Shown here piece after piece: positions 43,381-53,045 of a stretch of DNA of 64,000 nt. Location of the stretch: NCBI RefSeq assembly GCF_016744155.1, contig NZ_JADGEW010000002.1, positions 164,720 through 228,719 of the forward strand, read 5' to 3'. The stretch's first letter is position 1. Each line of letters starts with the position of its first letter. Position numbers and translations under genes: made by a program. The DNA is from Amphritea sp. Lineage in GTDB: Bacteria; Pseudomonadota; Gammaproteobacteria; Pseudomonadales; Balneatricaceae. The notes under the pieces are model-generated. The model searched no databases and had not been told where the DNA came from. It was given only the letters and a program-made list of their open reading frames with translations.

Positions 43381-44911
43381 ACTCGAAATTAATCTCCGAC
43401 GGCGAACCTCCTGGGAAGCAATTGACCTGGGCTTTGCTCTAGCTCGCCGCTGGTTCATGCCCCTCTGGTTGTTATGGCTGGCCAGTGCTGCACCGCTAGG
43501 GGTGATGCTGTTTCTGTTGTTGCACGACCAACTTTGGTTATTGATATTACTGGTGTGGTGGTTCAAGCCCCTCTATGAACCACCGTTGATGTTTTGGATG
43601 AGCCGGGCGGTATTTGGTGAGCAGCTGTCGGTTAAAACGGTACTACGTCAGTGGTGGACGGTAGTCAGACCTCAGTTATTGCTTAATCTGACTTTTCGCC
43701 GATTTAATCCTTCCCGGTCATTTACCTTGCCGGTGGCTATTCTTGAACAGCTGCGGGGCAAACCTCGACGGGATCGTTTGCGGACGCTGGGGAAAAATCA
43801 GCATGCGGCTACCTGGTTGACAGTCATCGGCATTCATCTTGAAACTATTCTTGAGACCGCGTTTGTGGCGGTGGTTTTCATGCTGGTCCCAGAAGACCTG
43901 CGCTGGACTAATCTTAACGATCTTATCTTTGCTCCCGGACGGATTGGTGAGTGGCTTCAGTTAGTCGGTGGGCTGTTGTGTATGTCACTGATCGCCCCCT
44001 TTTATGTGGCTGCCGGATTTGCTTTGTATCTGAATCGTCGTAGTGAACTGGAAGGCTGGGATATAGAGATAAATTTTCGCCGAACCAGCGAACGAGTTAA
44101 GAATGGTGGCACTAAGCGGACAAAGCGGACAGGAAAAAGAGCCCGAAGTCACGCCCGTAACGGTAGTGTCGCTTTGCTGCTTGTGGGTCTGTTGGGCTTC
44201 ATGCTTCCAAGTACGCCCGTTGAGGCGGCCCAGCCAGTGAGTGCCAGCGATGCTAAACCTATTATCGAAAAGGTGCTTGAGGATGAGGCCTTTGGTCGCT
44301 ATGAACAGACTCAATATTGGAAGTACATCGGTAAACCTGAGGCTGAAAATGATGCAGATAACCGCTGGTTTATCGACCTGCTAGAGGGATTATTCAAGCG
44401 ATTGGGAGGTTTCTTTGAGGGTACGGCAGAGATTGGCAAGATACTGATCTGGATTATCGGAATAGCGTTGGTGGTGTATCTGTTATATCGGGTGGCAGGC
44501 AATACGCAATGGTTTAGACGATTCCAGCGAAGACCTGTACGTGGCGGTAGTAAACAACCGGTTGAGCTCTTTGGTCTGGATCTACGTCCTGAGCAGTTAC
44601 CGGAAAATCTGGCTGTAGAAGCGCGCCGTTTAGCCTCTGAGGGCGCTTTTCGTGAAGCGCTGAGTTTGCTTTATCGCGGCGCACTGGTTTATCTGGTGAT
44701 GCAGGAGCAGTTGGATATACCGGTCAGTGCCACCGAGGGGGAGTGTCTTGAGTTAGTTAAGGCCAGTCGTAGCATGGGAGAGGCTGATTATTTCGACACC
44801 CTGACCGGACACTGGTTAGAGATGGCGTATGGGCATATAACACCTGAGGCAGAGCCCGTGCTTTCGCTTTGTGATCGATGGCAGGAGGTGTACGGCAATG
44901 TCGATGGCTAA
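43367..44911 (+). CDS. DUF4129-containing membrane protein
   Basis: 514 residues from GTG 43367, which is preceded by AGGGGGA and overlaps the SpoIIM-like gene by 14 bases; a TTG 18 bases earlier is less likely. Several membrane segments in the first half (about 35-75, 160-230, 265-285) and one at about 345-367 before the DUF4129 domain (about 410-500, LASEGAFREALSLLYRGALVYLV, then TEGECLELVK). The domain sits in the cytoplasm and resembles the substrate-capturing parts of MoxR-linked systems. Coupled to the next gene. Confidence 0.88.
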   Translation: MELDKLEINLRRRTSWEAIDLGFALARRWFMPLWLLWLASAAPLGVMLFLLLHDQLWLLILLVWWFKPLYEPPLMFWMSRAVFGEQLSVKTVLRQWWTVVRPQLLLNLTFRRFNPSRSFTLPVAILEQLRGKPRRDRLRTLGKNQHAATWLTVIGIHLETILETAFVAVVFMLVPEDLRWTNLNDLIFAPGRIGEWLQLVGGLLCMSLIAPFYVAAGFALYLNRRSELEGWDIEINFRRTSERVKNGGTKRTKRTGKRARSHARNGSVALLLVGLLGFMLPSTPVEAAQPVSASDAKPIIEKVLEDEAFGRYEQTQYWKYIGKPEAENDADNRWFIDLLEGLFKRLGGFFEGTAEIGKILIWIIGIALVVYLLYRVAGNTQWFRRFQRRPVRGGSKQPVELFGLDLRPEQLPENLAVEARRLASEGAFREALSLLYRGALVYLVMQEQLDIPVSATEGECLELVKASRSMGEADYFDTLTGHWLEMAYGHITPEAEPVLSLCDRWQEVYGNVDG

Positions 44912-46172
44912 CCGTATCTTACTCTGGGTGTTGGCGGCGTTACTGATAGCAGGGGTGTCCTGGTATACGGTATGGTTTTTTAACAACTACGAACGACAGG
45001 TTCGTGAGCAGCGGGTAGAGGTCTCCCCGGAAGCTCTGCGCAACCGTTTTCTGGCCGCCGAACACTATTTGAAGGCATTGGATTATCAGGCGGAGAGCTT
45101 TCAGGCGCGCGATCTTATCTCAGATCTGCCACCACCGGGAGATGCACTGCTGCTTCGTCGGATGCAACCGAACCTCACCGATGATCAGCTCTATACCCTG
45201 AATGACTGGATCGAAGCGGGTGGGGTCTTGATAGTGTCGCCTCAGCATTACAGTTACGCTGATGGCCGTGATGAAGCGGATATGAATCTGGAGAGTCAGG
45301 ATCGTTTTCTAGCTGATCTGGGAATCCGCATGTACGCGCTTGATGTTGATGAGACAGAGCTAGATGAATCTGCACTAGAAGAGTCGGTTGTAGAAGGTCA
45401 AGCGTCAGGTGGTCTATCAGAGAATGCAGCCGCAGATGACTCGGAAGAATCAGGTTATCTGCAAATTTCATTATCCGTCGTAGGTGAAACTGACGCGCTT
45501 AAGGCTTCTGTACGCAGAGATCGCTACCTGGTAGATACGGATAACTGGGCGACAGAACGGATAAGTTCCGAGTTTGGCGATCATTATCTGAAATTTAATT
45601 CAGGTCTGGGTTCTGTGGTGGTGCTAAGTGATTTAGAGCTGTTTACCAACGATCGTATTGGTAAGCTGGATCATGCTTATCTGCTGAGTCGAATCGTAGG
45701 TAATAGTCGTAAAGTCTGGCTGCAATACAGTATTGATATGTTACCGCTACCGCTGTTGCTATGGCAGCGGATGCCGTTTCTGGTGACGGCTTTGGCCCTG
45801 TTATTAATCTTGATGGGCTGGCGATTATTTCTCTATACCGGTCCTCGACTCTTCTTACAGAATCAGCAGCGGCGTAACCTAATGGAACACATTGATGCGT
45901 CGGCACATTATGCCTGGCGCATCGATAAAGGTTACAGCTTGTTTGAAAGCAACCGTCAGGCACTTGAGCAAGCCTGGCGTAAACGCCATCCGGGTCTGAA
46001 CTCGATGAATAACAGTCAGCGGGCCGAATGGATTGGCGAAAAAACCGGTATGGCTGGGCAGGCAGTTGAGCGCAGCCTCTATCATTCGATCGATAAAGAT
46101 CAGGATTTTATTAAAGCATCACTGGTACTGCAGCAGCTGGCCAGTGGGTTAAAACAGCGGGGATTAAGATGA
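44898..46172 (+). CDS. DUF4350-domain protein
   Basis: 424 residues from ATG 44898, preceded by AGGAGGTG and overlapping the DUF4129 gene by 14 bases. An N-terminal membrane segment (about 4-24), then the DUF4350 domain (about 40-240, beginning LRNRFLAAEHYLKALDYQ and containing DALLLRRMQPNLTDDQ and GGVLIVSPQHY), and a second membrane segment near 300-320. The C-terminal part (about 330-424) is helical and cytoplasmic. DUF4350 is thought to form a Rossmann-like periplasmic domain. It ends 4 bases into the MoxR gene (ATGA). Confidence 0.88.
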   Translation: MSMANRILLWVLAALLIAGVSWYTVWFFNNYERQVREQRVEVSPEALRNRFLAAEHYLKALDYQAESFQARDLISDLPPPGDALLLRRMQPNLTDDQLYTLNDWIEAGGVLIVSPQHYSYADGRDEADMNLESQDRFLADLGIRMYALDVDETELDESALEESVVEGQASGGLSENAAADDSEESGYLQISLSVVGETDALKASVRRDRYLVDTDNWATERISSEFGDHYLKFNSGLGSVVVLSDLELFTNDRIGKLDHAYLLSRIVGNSRKVWLQYSIDMLPLPLLLWQRMPFLVTALALLLILMGWRLFLYTGPRLFLQNQQRRNLMEHIDASAHYAWRIDKGYSLFESNRQALEQAWRKRHPGLNSMNNSQRAEWIGEKTGMAGQAVERSLYHSIDKDQDFIKASLVLQQLASGLKQRGLR

Positions 46173-47152
46173 ACGATTCGCAGGGACAGGATCAGCTGTC
46201 AGAGAAGGTGCTGCGCAAACTCGGGCAGCTGGAGCAGGAGATCGGCCGGGCAGTCATCGGTCAACGACAGGTGATACGGGATGTCACTATTGCCTTGCTG
46301 GCGGGTGGTCATGTATTGGTAGAAGGAGTGCCCGGGCTGGGTAAAACCTTGCTGGTACGCAGTCTGGCCGCTGCCGTGGGCGGTGTGTTTAATCGAGTTC
46401 AGTTTACCCCTGATCTGATGCCCAGTGATATTAGTGGCCATATTATGTTTGACCGGAAGTCTGACTCCTTCCGGGTACGTAAAGGCCCCGTCTTTTGTAA
46501 CTTCCTGCTGGCCGATGAGATCAACCGGGCACCCGCCAAAACTCAGTCGGCAATGTTGGAAGTGATGCAGGAGCAACAGGTAACTATTGAGGGGCAGTCA
46601 TTTGAACTGAACCTGCCGTTTCTGGTATTGGCAACGCAAAATTCTATTGAACAGGAAGGCACTTATCCGTTGCCGCAGGCTCAGCTGGATCGTTTTCTTC
46701 TAAAGGTTTTTATCGATTATCCGGATATGGATGAAGAGTTGCAGATGGTGCAGCAGATTACTTGTGATGCGGTGGCGGATAAGCTGGATGTCTCCGCAGT
46801 CCAAGAAGTGCTGCAACCTGAAGAGATTCTTAGTCTGCAGCGCTATACCTCTAAACTGGAAGTGGATGAGCAGATTATCGCTTATGCGGTAAACATAGTC
46901 AGAGCGACCCGTGATTGGAGTGGCATTGACGCTGGCAGTGGTCCCCGGGGAAGTATCTCTCTGCTTCGGGCAGGCCGTGCTAATGCGGTTTTGTCGGGTC
47001 GTCGTTTTGTTACCCCGGATGACATTAAAGCGGTGGCTCCGGCGGTGTTGCGTCATCGGATTAAGCTCAGTGCAGATCTTGAGATTGAAGGTTATCAACC
47101 GGATGATGTGTTAAAGGATATTCTTAGTAATGTGGAGGCGCCTCGGGTATGA
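46169..47152 (+). CDS. MoxR-family AAA+ ATPase
   Basis: 327 residues. Walker A is GVPGLGKT (K59), Walker B NFLLADEINRAPAKTQSAML, sensor 1 in LATQNSIEQEG, and the C-terminal lid GRRFVTPDDIKAVAPAVL. MoxR ATPases act as chaperones that, with a DUF58/VWA partner, remodel or activate membrane and metal-containing complexes. Its 4-base overlaps with the genes on both sides indicate one tightly coupled operon. Confidence 0.95.
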   Translation: MNDSQGQDQLSEKVLRKLGQLEQEIGRAVIGQRQVIRDVTIALLAGGHVLVEGVPGLGKTLLVRSLAAAVGGVFNRVQFTPDLMPSDISGHIMFDRKSDSFRVRKGPVFCNFLLADEINRAPAKTQSAMLEVMQEQQVTIEGQSFELNLPFLVLATQNSIEQEGTYPLPQAQLDRFLLKVFIDYPDMDEELQMVQQITCDAVADKLDVSAVQEVLQPEEILSLQRYTSKLEVDEQIIAYAVNIVRATRDWSGIDAGSGPRGSISLLRAGRANAVLSGRRFVTPDDIKAVAPAVLRHRIKLSADLEIEGYQPDDVLKDILSNVEAPRV

Positions 47153-48453
47153 CCCCGTCTCGCAGAGCAGTGTTGTTAGCCACAGTGATTCTGTTGCTGG
47201 CGTTACTGACTCAGTTCTGGCCTTCGCTGACGCCATTGCGTGATCTGATTACCGCAATAGTGATAGGCGCGCTGTTACTTGATCTGTTGTTGCAACGGCG
47301 TGAGCCTGTGCCCGAAATTAAACGGGAGCTACGAGGTAGTGTTCCTGTTGGGGTATGGAGTGAGGTGAAACTGCAGGTTACTAATTTAGGTAGCAGACCC
47401 CAATGGCTCAGTCTTCATGATCATCATCCATCGAATTATGCGGTTGAAGGATTACCTGCACAGTTAACTATTCCGGCTGATCGGACTGCTCGAGTGACTT
47501 ATCGACTGCGTCCAAATCAGCGTGGTGATGGTGAGTTTAAGGGGGTCGATCTGGTAACGGTGTCGCCGTTCGGCCTGTGGCAGCGAAAGCAGTATCTATC
47601 TCTGCCGGAGACAGTGAAGGTTTACCCGAATTTTAGAACCGTCAGTCAGTACACTTTGCTGGCAACGGATCATCATCTGAGTCAACTGGGTATCAAGCAG
47701 CGTTTGCGCCGGGGTGAAGGTAGTGACTTTCATCAGTTGCGGGAGTATCGGGGCGGTGACTCTCTGCGCCAAATCGATTGGAAAGCGACCTCTCGCTACC
47801 ATAAACTGATTTCCCGTGAGTATCAGGATGAACGGGACCAGCAGATTCTCTTTATGTTGGATTGTGGTCGGCGGATGCGCCATCTGGAAGACGATACCGG
47901 GCATCTTGATCAGGCGTTGAATGCGATGCTATTGCTGGCCTATGTGGCAGCAGAGCAGGGTGACTCGGTGGGTTTTCAAACCTTCGGTGGTGTACAGCGC
48001 TGGTTTCCTCCGGTCAAAGGGGGCACTGTAGTAAGGCAGATGATCGCGGGTACTTATGATATTGAACCGACTTTGGAGGCGGCAGACTATCTTGAAGCGG
48101 CCCGTGAGTTGATGCCACTGCAACGCCGCAGGGCGTTGGTCGTACTGGTTACTAATACCCGGGATGAGGACAGTGATGATCTGGCAACGGCAGTGAGGTT
48201 ACTCTCACGTCGTCACTTGGTGGTGGTGGCCGATCTACGTGAGCAGGCGTTGGATAAGGCCCAGGCGGCACGGGTTTCAGACCTGGATTCAGCCCTGCGC
48301 TTTCATGGGGTACAAGATTACCTGGAAAGTCGTAGCAAGCACCATGAACAGTTACGTCATCAGGGGGCTCTGACAATGGATCTGTTGGCAAAACAGCTGC
48401 CGGTGGCACTGGTAAATCAATACTTCACGGTGAAGGCTTCTGGGCGTCTTTAA
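47149..48453 (+). CDS. DUF58 protein (MoxR partner with VWA-like domain)
   Basis: 434 residues. Two hydrophobic segments at the N-terminus (about 8-40), a beta-rich region, then the DUF58 signature (SDFHQLREYRGGDSLRQIDW followed by KATSRYHKL) and a von Willebrand A-like domain in the rest (QQILFMLDCGRRMRH). This is the constant partner of MoxR. Last gene of the seven-gene operon; the next gene has its own spacing (60 bases) and differs in type. Confidence 0.94.
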   Translation: MTPSRRAVLLATVILLLALLTQFWPSLTPLRDLITAIVIGALLLDLLLQRREPVPEIKRELRGSVPVGVWSEVKLQVTNLGSRPQWLSLHDHHPSNYAVEGLPAQLTIPADRTARVTYRLRPNQRGDGEFKGVDLVTVSPFGLWQRKQYLSLPETVKVYPNFRTVSQYTLLATDHHLSQLGIKQRLRRGEGSDFHQLREYRGGDSLRQIDWKATSRYHKLISREYQDERDQQILFMLDCGRRMRHLEDDTGHLDQALNAMLLLAYVAAEQGDSVGFQTFGGVQRWFPPVKGGTVVRQMIAGTYDIEPTLEAADYLEAARELMPLQRRRALVVLVTNTRDEDSDDLATAVRLLSRRHLVVVADLREQALDKAQAARVSDLDSALRFHGVQDYLESRSKHHEQLRHQGALTMDLLAKQLPVALVNQYFTVKASGRL

Positions 48454-48513
48454 ATAAAGGCTTTTGGCTTTATATTCATTCGATGACAGATGTTGCTGTA
48501 AGAGGACCGATTG

Positions 48514-49281
48514 ATGCCATTAACAGACCCGCTGATGCTATCGATAGACCCGCTGATGCTCTTAACTATTAGCCTGACCTTTATGCTGGCTGGAATGGTT
48601 AAAGGCATTACGGGCATGGGGTTGCCGACGGTGACTCTGGCTATTCTTACGGTCGTTTTAGATCTGCCAACGGCGATGGGCCTTTTGCTCATACCCTCTT
48701 TTTGTACCAATCTCTGGCAAGCCTTTAGTGGGGGCGCAGTCGGTATTGTTGTTCGGCGGTGTTGGGCATTTCTCTTACCTGCAACGCTTCTTATCCCCTT
48801 GGGAGGCGTGTCACTTTCGTTCATCGACGCCTCTTTACTATCCTCCCTGTTGGGCGTCGTTTTGATTGGTTATGCCGCAGTAAGTCTGCTCGGTCTAAAG
48901 CTAATTATTGATGAGAATAAGCAGCGCTGGGCAGGACCACTTTGTGGCGCTGTAAACGGAATACTGACCGGGATGACGGGTTCTTTTGTTGTGCCGGGTG
49001 TTATCTATCTGCAAGGGATAGGCCTTAATCGTACCCAGTTAATTCAGGCAATGGGCATGTTATTTACTCTGTCGACGCTGGCACTGGGTGTTAGTCTGAG
49101 TGGCAATGAGCTGCTATCAGAAAAGCAGATGATGGTTTCTGCATTGGGCTTAATTCCAGCGATTGCAGGGATGTTAATTGGCCAACGCATTCGAAGCCAC
49201 TTATCAGAGCAGCTGTTTAGGAAGGTGTTTTTTACCGCCCTATTACTGCTGGGCGGTTATATTTTACTGTCGGTTATTTGA
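48514..49281 (+). CDS. TauE/SafE-family sulfite/sulfoacetate exporter-like permease
   Basis: 255 residues from ATG 48514 (a TTG just before is also in frame), AGAGGACC upstream. About eight hydrophobic segments; the two TauE/SafE half-repeats are recognisable as LAGMVKGITGMGLPTV near the N-terminus and GAVNGILTGMTGSFVVPGV in the middle. The family exports sulfite or organosulfur anions; the substrate here is unknown. A 15-base direct repeat duplicates the seven-residue unit DPLMLSI in part (DPLML-SI-DPLML) within the first 20 residues. Confidence 0.87.
   Translation: MPLTDPLMLSIDPLMLLTISLTFMLAGMVKGITGMGLPTVTLAILTVVLDLPTAMGLLLIPSFCTNLWQAFSGGAVGIVVRRCWAFLLPATLLIPLGGVSLSFIDASLLSSLLGVVLIGYAAVSLLGLKLIIDENKQRWAGPLCGAVNGILTGMTGSFVVPGVIYLQGIGLNRTQLIQAMGMLFTLSTLALGVSLSGNELLSEKQMMVSALGLIPAIAGMLIGQRIRSHLSEQLFRKVFFTALLLLGGYILLSVI
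48525..48560 (+). repeat. In-frame tandem duplication at the start of the TauE/SafE-like gene
   Basis: AGACCCGCTGATGCT occurs at 48525-48539 and again at 48546-48560, offset by 21 bases (seven codons). It adds one copy of the DPLML stretch ahead of the first membrane segment. Confidence 0.9.
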
Positions 49282-49466
49282 AGTATTGCCTGAGGGGGAA
49301 GGAGCCTGTCGGGCTTAACGCAACTCTACTCTACTGCGGAAAAGCCTGAGTCAGTCATTTTTCACAGGCCATTTCGTTAAATAGAATGACTATTCGCCTC
49401 AATCGGCTGTAAAAACTGATAGGCCCAGTCTATCCCTCGCTACGACTGGTTAAGTCCGACAGATTT

Positions 49467-50393
49467 CTAGGAAGTTGTATGAACCGATTTTTTGGATGAC
49501 TTTTTGCCACGAAAAAGATTCAACTGAGACAGAATCATACCTGCCAGCATTAGGCTGCAGCCTATCAAAGCCCGGTCGCTGAAATCTTCGGCCAACAACC
49601 ACCATCCGCCGATAGCGGCAAATACCGCTTCCAGACTCATTATGATCGCTGCATGGGATGCGGGTGCATCACGCTGGGCTACGACCTGTAGAGTATATGC
49701 AACGCCAACAGAGAGCAGACCCGCATAGGCAATTGGCTGCCAGGCCAGGGCTATATTGGCTAATGAAAGCGTATCTTGTTCAAACATAATAGCGACGATA
49801 AAGCTGAGGAGCGCGCAGATAAAAAACTGGATAATAGCCAAGCGAAGATTATCCAGCTGACTGGCCAGCTTGCCGATAACGATCACGTGTGCGGCCCAGA
49901 AGAATGCACTGCCCAATACCAGCAAGTCACCGGTGTTAATGCTGAAGCTTTCACCGGCAGACTGATTTACGGTTAGAAAATATAATCCTACTACTGCAAA
50001 CAGGCCACCGAGCCAGGTATTGAGACGGGTCACATGGCCCAGCAGTAGCCCCATTAGCGGCACTATAATGATGTAGAGTCCGGTGATGAATCCTGCGTTG
50101 CCGGCAGATGTCCACAGCAAGCCTGCCTGCTGTAGAGAGGCCCCTAGAAATAGAAAGATACCCGCAGTTATACTTCCCCGTATCATCGCTCTGGGTTCGG
50201 TAGATCCAGGTTTAGGGCGAAATATTAACAGTAGTGGTAGTAGTGAAACAGCACCTAGCAGGAAACGGCTACCGTTAAATCCGAACGGGCCTAGATAGTC
50301 CATGCCCAGACGCTGGGCAACGAAGGCAAACCCCCAGATTGCAGCGACCAGGAGTAGAGTCAGATCTGCACGGATATTTCGGGTTTCCATCAA
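49467..50393 (-). CDS. EamA-family (DMT superfamily) transporter
   Basis: 308 residues with ten hydrophobic segments forming two EamA repeats: LLLVAAIWGFAFVAQRLGM at the start of the first, and GDLLVLGSAFFWAAHVIVIG at the start of the second; SLEAVFAAIGGWWLLAE closes it. Members export amino acids or metabolites; the substrate is not deducible. A short basic tail (FRGKKSSKKS) ends the protein. Transcribed leftward, away from iorAB's terminator. Confidence 0.9.
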   Translation of the reverse strand: MMETRNIRADLTLLLVAAIWGFAFVAQRLGMDYLGPFGFNGSRFLLGAVSLLPLLLIFRPKPGSTEPRAMIRGSITAGIFLFLGASLQQAGLLWTSAGNAGFITGLYIIIVPLMGLLLGHVTRLNTWLGGLFAVVGLYFLTVNQSAGESFSINTGDLLVLGSAFFWAAHVIVIGKLASQLDNLRLAIIQFFICALLSFIVAIMFEQDTLSLANIALAWQPIAYAGLLSVGVAYTLQVVAQRDAPASHAAIIMSLEAVFAAIGGWWLLAEDFSDRALIGCSLMLAGMILSQLNLFRGKKSSKKSVHTTS

Positions 50394-50462
50394 TGGAACC
50401 TCATAAGACAGGAAAAGAGCGGCTATTGTAGATCGCTGTTTTTTTTAAGCAATGGGGGCTAT

Positions 50463-50485
50463 GAAAAAAGGCCGAAACGACCTTT
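50463..50485 (-). terminator. Probable terminator of the ior operon (minus strand)
   Basis: On the minus strand AAAGGTC-GTTTC-GGCCTTT (one G-T pair) is followed by TTT, 50 bases after the end of iorB. It lies between iorB and the EamA gene, both read leftward. Confidence 0.6.
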
Positions 50486-50535
50486 CTGTTTATCCAGAAA
50501 TGACCTGGCTGTTTATTAAGAGATGGTCTGCCAGT

Positions 50536-51183
50536 TCAGACCGTTTCTAATTCATCAACCTGGTTGAATGCCTGACGCCCTAGCGCAAACGCTTGGCGAT
50601 TAAGTTCTACCAGCGACTCTCCTTTGCGTTGAAAACGGTTCAGCAATGCCGCTTCCAGGGTTTCCGGAGGGAAAGGTAGGTGGTCGGCGATAGCCCCGAG
50701 CATGATAGAGTTAACCAGTCGTCGGTCGCCCAGTTCTATTGCCGCTTCTCCAGCGTTAAAGCGATGCAATTCAACGGCACTGTTTGCTAGCTGACCGAGT
50801 GGGTCTTCGGGGTAATCAAACAGGCCGATTGAAACCACAGGTGGTATCAACGGATAGTCATTTACCATGACGACTGCGCCGGGTTTGAGGTGACTGTGCC
50901 AGCGTAGCGCTTCAGCCGGTTCAAAACCGATCATCATATCGGCGTCGCCGGGTTTGATTGAGGGCGAAAGAACTTTTTTACCGAAGCGCACATGGGAAGT
51001 TACCACGCCACCCCGTTGAGCCATTCCTGCGACCTCGGTTTTCTTAACGTCGTACCCGAGTGCCAGAGCCGCCTGTGACAATACGTCGGCGGCCGTCATC
51101 ACGCCCTGTCCGCCGACACCCACTACCAAAATATTGGTGACGATGTCCGTATTCAGTTCAGCTGTCTTATTTTCAACAGTCAT
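50536..51183 (-). CDS. iorB: Indolepyruvate ferredoxin oxidoreductase beta subunit
   Basis: 215 residues of the pyruvate-ferredoxin-oxidoreductase gamma-type family: ILVVGVGGQGVMTAADVLSQ at the N-terminus, AGMAQRGGVVTSHVRFG, and DMMIGFEPAEALRW. With IorA it oxidatively decarboxylates arylpyruvates (indolepyruvate, phenylpyruvate) to aryl-CoA using ferredoxin. Its ATG overlaps the iorA stop by one base (TAATG), showing translational coupling. Symbol given by gene context. Confidence 0.92.
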   Translation of the reverse strand: MTVENKTAELNTDIVTNILVVGVGGQGVMTAADVLSQAALALGYDVKKTEVAGMAQRGGVVTSHVRFGKKVLSPSIKPGDADMMIGFEPAEALRWHSHLKPGAVVMVNDYPLIPPVVSIGLFDYPEDPLGQLANSAVELHRFNAGEAAIELGDRRLVNSIMLGAIADHLPFPPETLEAALLNRFQRKGESLVELNRQAFALGRQAFNQVDELETV

Positions 51184-53045
51184 TATTTCACCTCAACAGC
51201 ATTGATGTTGTTGACATTGAATGCCGGAACGATCGCATCGGGTGCACAGGTGTTGGTACATAGATCACAACCGGTACAGGCGGCGGTGTCAATGTTTACA
51301 AATGACAGCTCCTTTTCTTTACCGTTGGGTTTGATGACTGTTTCTCTACGGGTAACCAGAATGGCGGGGCAACCGACATCAAGGCAGTTACTGCATCCGG
51401 TACACTTATCATCATCTACTTTCAGAGGAGGAAGTTGACTGTAGCGTTCGGTCAGTACGCAGGGCTGATTGGTTATGATGACTGAAGGTTCATTAACCTT
51501 AGTTTCGCTGCGCAGCGCTTTAAACAGGGTTGGCAGCTCGTAGGGGTTAACCTCGTGAATTCGTTCCGGTTTAACGCCCAGCGCTTCACAGAGTTTACGG
51601 AAGTCGACTTGCATGGTTGCTTCGCCATGAAGATCCAAGCCTGAAGAAGGGGCATTCTGACCACCGGTCATACCTACTGCTCGGTTATCCAGCAACAGAA
51701 CAGTGACGTTTCCTTTGTTATAGGTGATATCCAACAACCCCTGCATTCCCATATGCATAAAGGTTGAATCGCCAATGACTGCTAATACATTCTTGTTTTC
51801 ATCTGCAGCACTGCGCCCTTTGTCGATACCCATAGCAACACTGAGGGAGGCGCCCATACTGATGGTTGTATCCAGCGCATTCCAGGGATGTCCTGCTCCC
51901 AGGGTATAGCAGCCGATGTCTCCGGCAATGATGGTGTTTTTTATGTGTGACAGGCAGTAGTAGATGCCCAGGTGAGGGCAGGCAACACATAACGTTGGCG
52001 GACGGGGAAACAGTTCATCAACTGGAATTAGTTCGCCTTTACAGGTTTTTCCAAGTAGCTTGTCGATGCAAGGGGTCAGTACATGGGGGGCCAGTTCACC
52101 TATTCGGGGCAGAATATCCTTACCGTAGACCTTTACGCCAGCCGCTCTCAGTTCGGTCTCAAGCAGTGGTTCTACCTCTTCTACGACAACCAGTTTCTCA
52201 ACGGTGGCAGAAAATTCACGAATTTTTTCAATCGGTGCAGGGTGACTGAAACCGAGTTTAAAAACAGGCGCGTCGGGGTAAGCCTCTTTTACATGGTAGT
52301 AAGCAGCGCCTGATGTGACAAAACCGACAGTTTGGTCACTACCGCTCTCAACATAGTTAAGAGAGTGTGCCTCACTGACCAGACTAAGCGTTTGATCGCG
52401 GGCCATCATGAGCGGAATTCGCTTCTTCGCATTACCAGGAACCATGACAAAGCGAGAAGGGTCTTTGGTGAATCCTTTAGGCTCATAGGATTCTGCGGGA
52501 CTGCAAGTCACCACGCCTTTAACATGGCAAATACGGGTAGTGAGTCGGACTATAACGGGGACTTCATACTGTTCTGACAGACCAAACGCGAGCCGCGTCA
52601 TTTCGTAAGTTTCCTGTGCGTCGGAGGGCTCTAGCATTGGGAGATGGGCAAACCGGCCCCAGTAACGGGAATCCTGTTCATTCTGGGAAGAGGAGAGGCC
52701 AACATCGTCAGCGACAACGAGGACAAGGCCGCCTACCGCCCCAATCAGTGTTTGAGTCATCAGCGCATCGGAAGCTACGTTTACACCCACATGCTTCATT
52801 GCGCAAAGTGAGCGGCTTCCAGCCAGAGATGCGCCGATAGCGACCTCGAGTGATACCTTTTCGTTAATCGACCATTCGGAATAAATATTGGGGTATGCCG
52901 CAATAAACTCGAGAATCTCAGTTGAAGGAGTACCGGGATAGGCTGATGCAACTGAACATCCGGCATCACGTGCGGCTTGAGCCACAGCTTCATTACCGGA
53001 AATAAACTGACGCTGATCCTGCTGAATCGGTTGTGTTGCGCTCAA
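51183..53045 (-). CDS. iorA: Indolepyruvate ferredoxin oxidoreductase alpha subunit
   Basis: 620 residues from a TTG start at 53043-53045, chosen because GAGGAG sits eight bases upstream; the open frame continues 22 codons further but has no ribosome site. N-terminal TPP/pyrimidine domain (SGNEAVAQAARDAGCSVASA, GTPSTEILEF), TPP-diphosphate domain with GDSTFMHMGMQGLLDITYNK, and a C-terminal two-cluster ferredoxin domain: CTGCSNCLDVGC and CTGCDLCTNTC. This is the IorA layout. It catalyses the thiamine-dependent half of arylpyruvate oxidation, feeding electrons to ferredoxin. Confidence 0.94.
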   Translation of the reverse strand: MSATQPIQQDQRQFISGNEAVAQAARDAGCSVASAYPGTPSTEILEFIAAYPNIYSEWSINEKVSLEVAIGASLAGSRSLCAMKHVGVNVASDALMTQTLIGAVGGLVLVVADDVGLSSSQNEQDSRYWGRFAHLPMLEPSDAQETYEMTRLAFGLSEQYEVPVIVRLTTRICHVKGVVTCSPAESYEPKGFTKDPSRFVMVPGNAKKRIPLMMARDQTLSLVSEAHSLNYVESGSDQTVGFVTSGAAYYHVKEAYPDAPVFKLGFSHPAPIEKIREFSATVEKLVVVEEVEPLLETELRAAGVKVYGKDILPRIGELAPHVLTPCIDKLLGKTCKGELIPVDELFPRPPTLCVACPHLGIYYCLSHIKNTIIAGDIGCYTLGAGHPWNALDTTISMGASLSVAMGIDKGRSAADENKNVLAVIGDSTFMHMGMQGLLDITYNKGNVTVLLLDNRAVGMTGGQNAPSSGLDLHGEATMQVDFRKLCEALGVKPERIHEVNPYELPTLFKALRSETKVNEPSVIITNQPCVLTERYSQLPPLKVDDDKCTGCSNCLDVGCPAILVTRRETVIKPNGKEKELSFVNIDTAACTGCDLCTNTCAPDAIVPAFNVNNINAVEVK

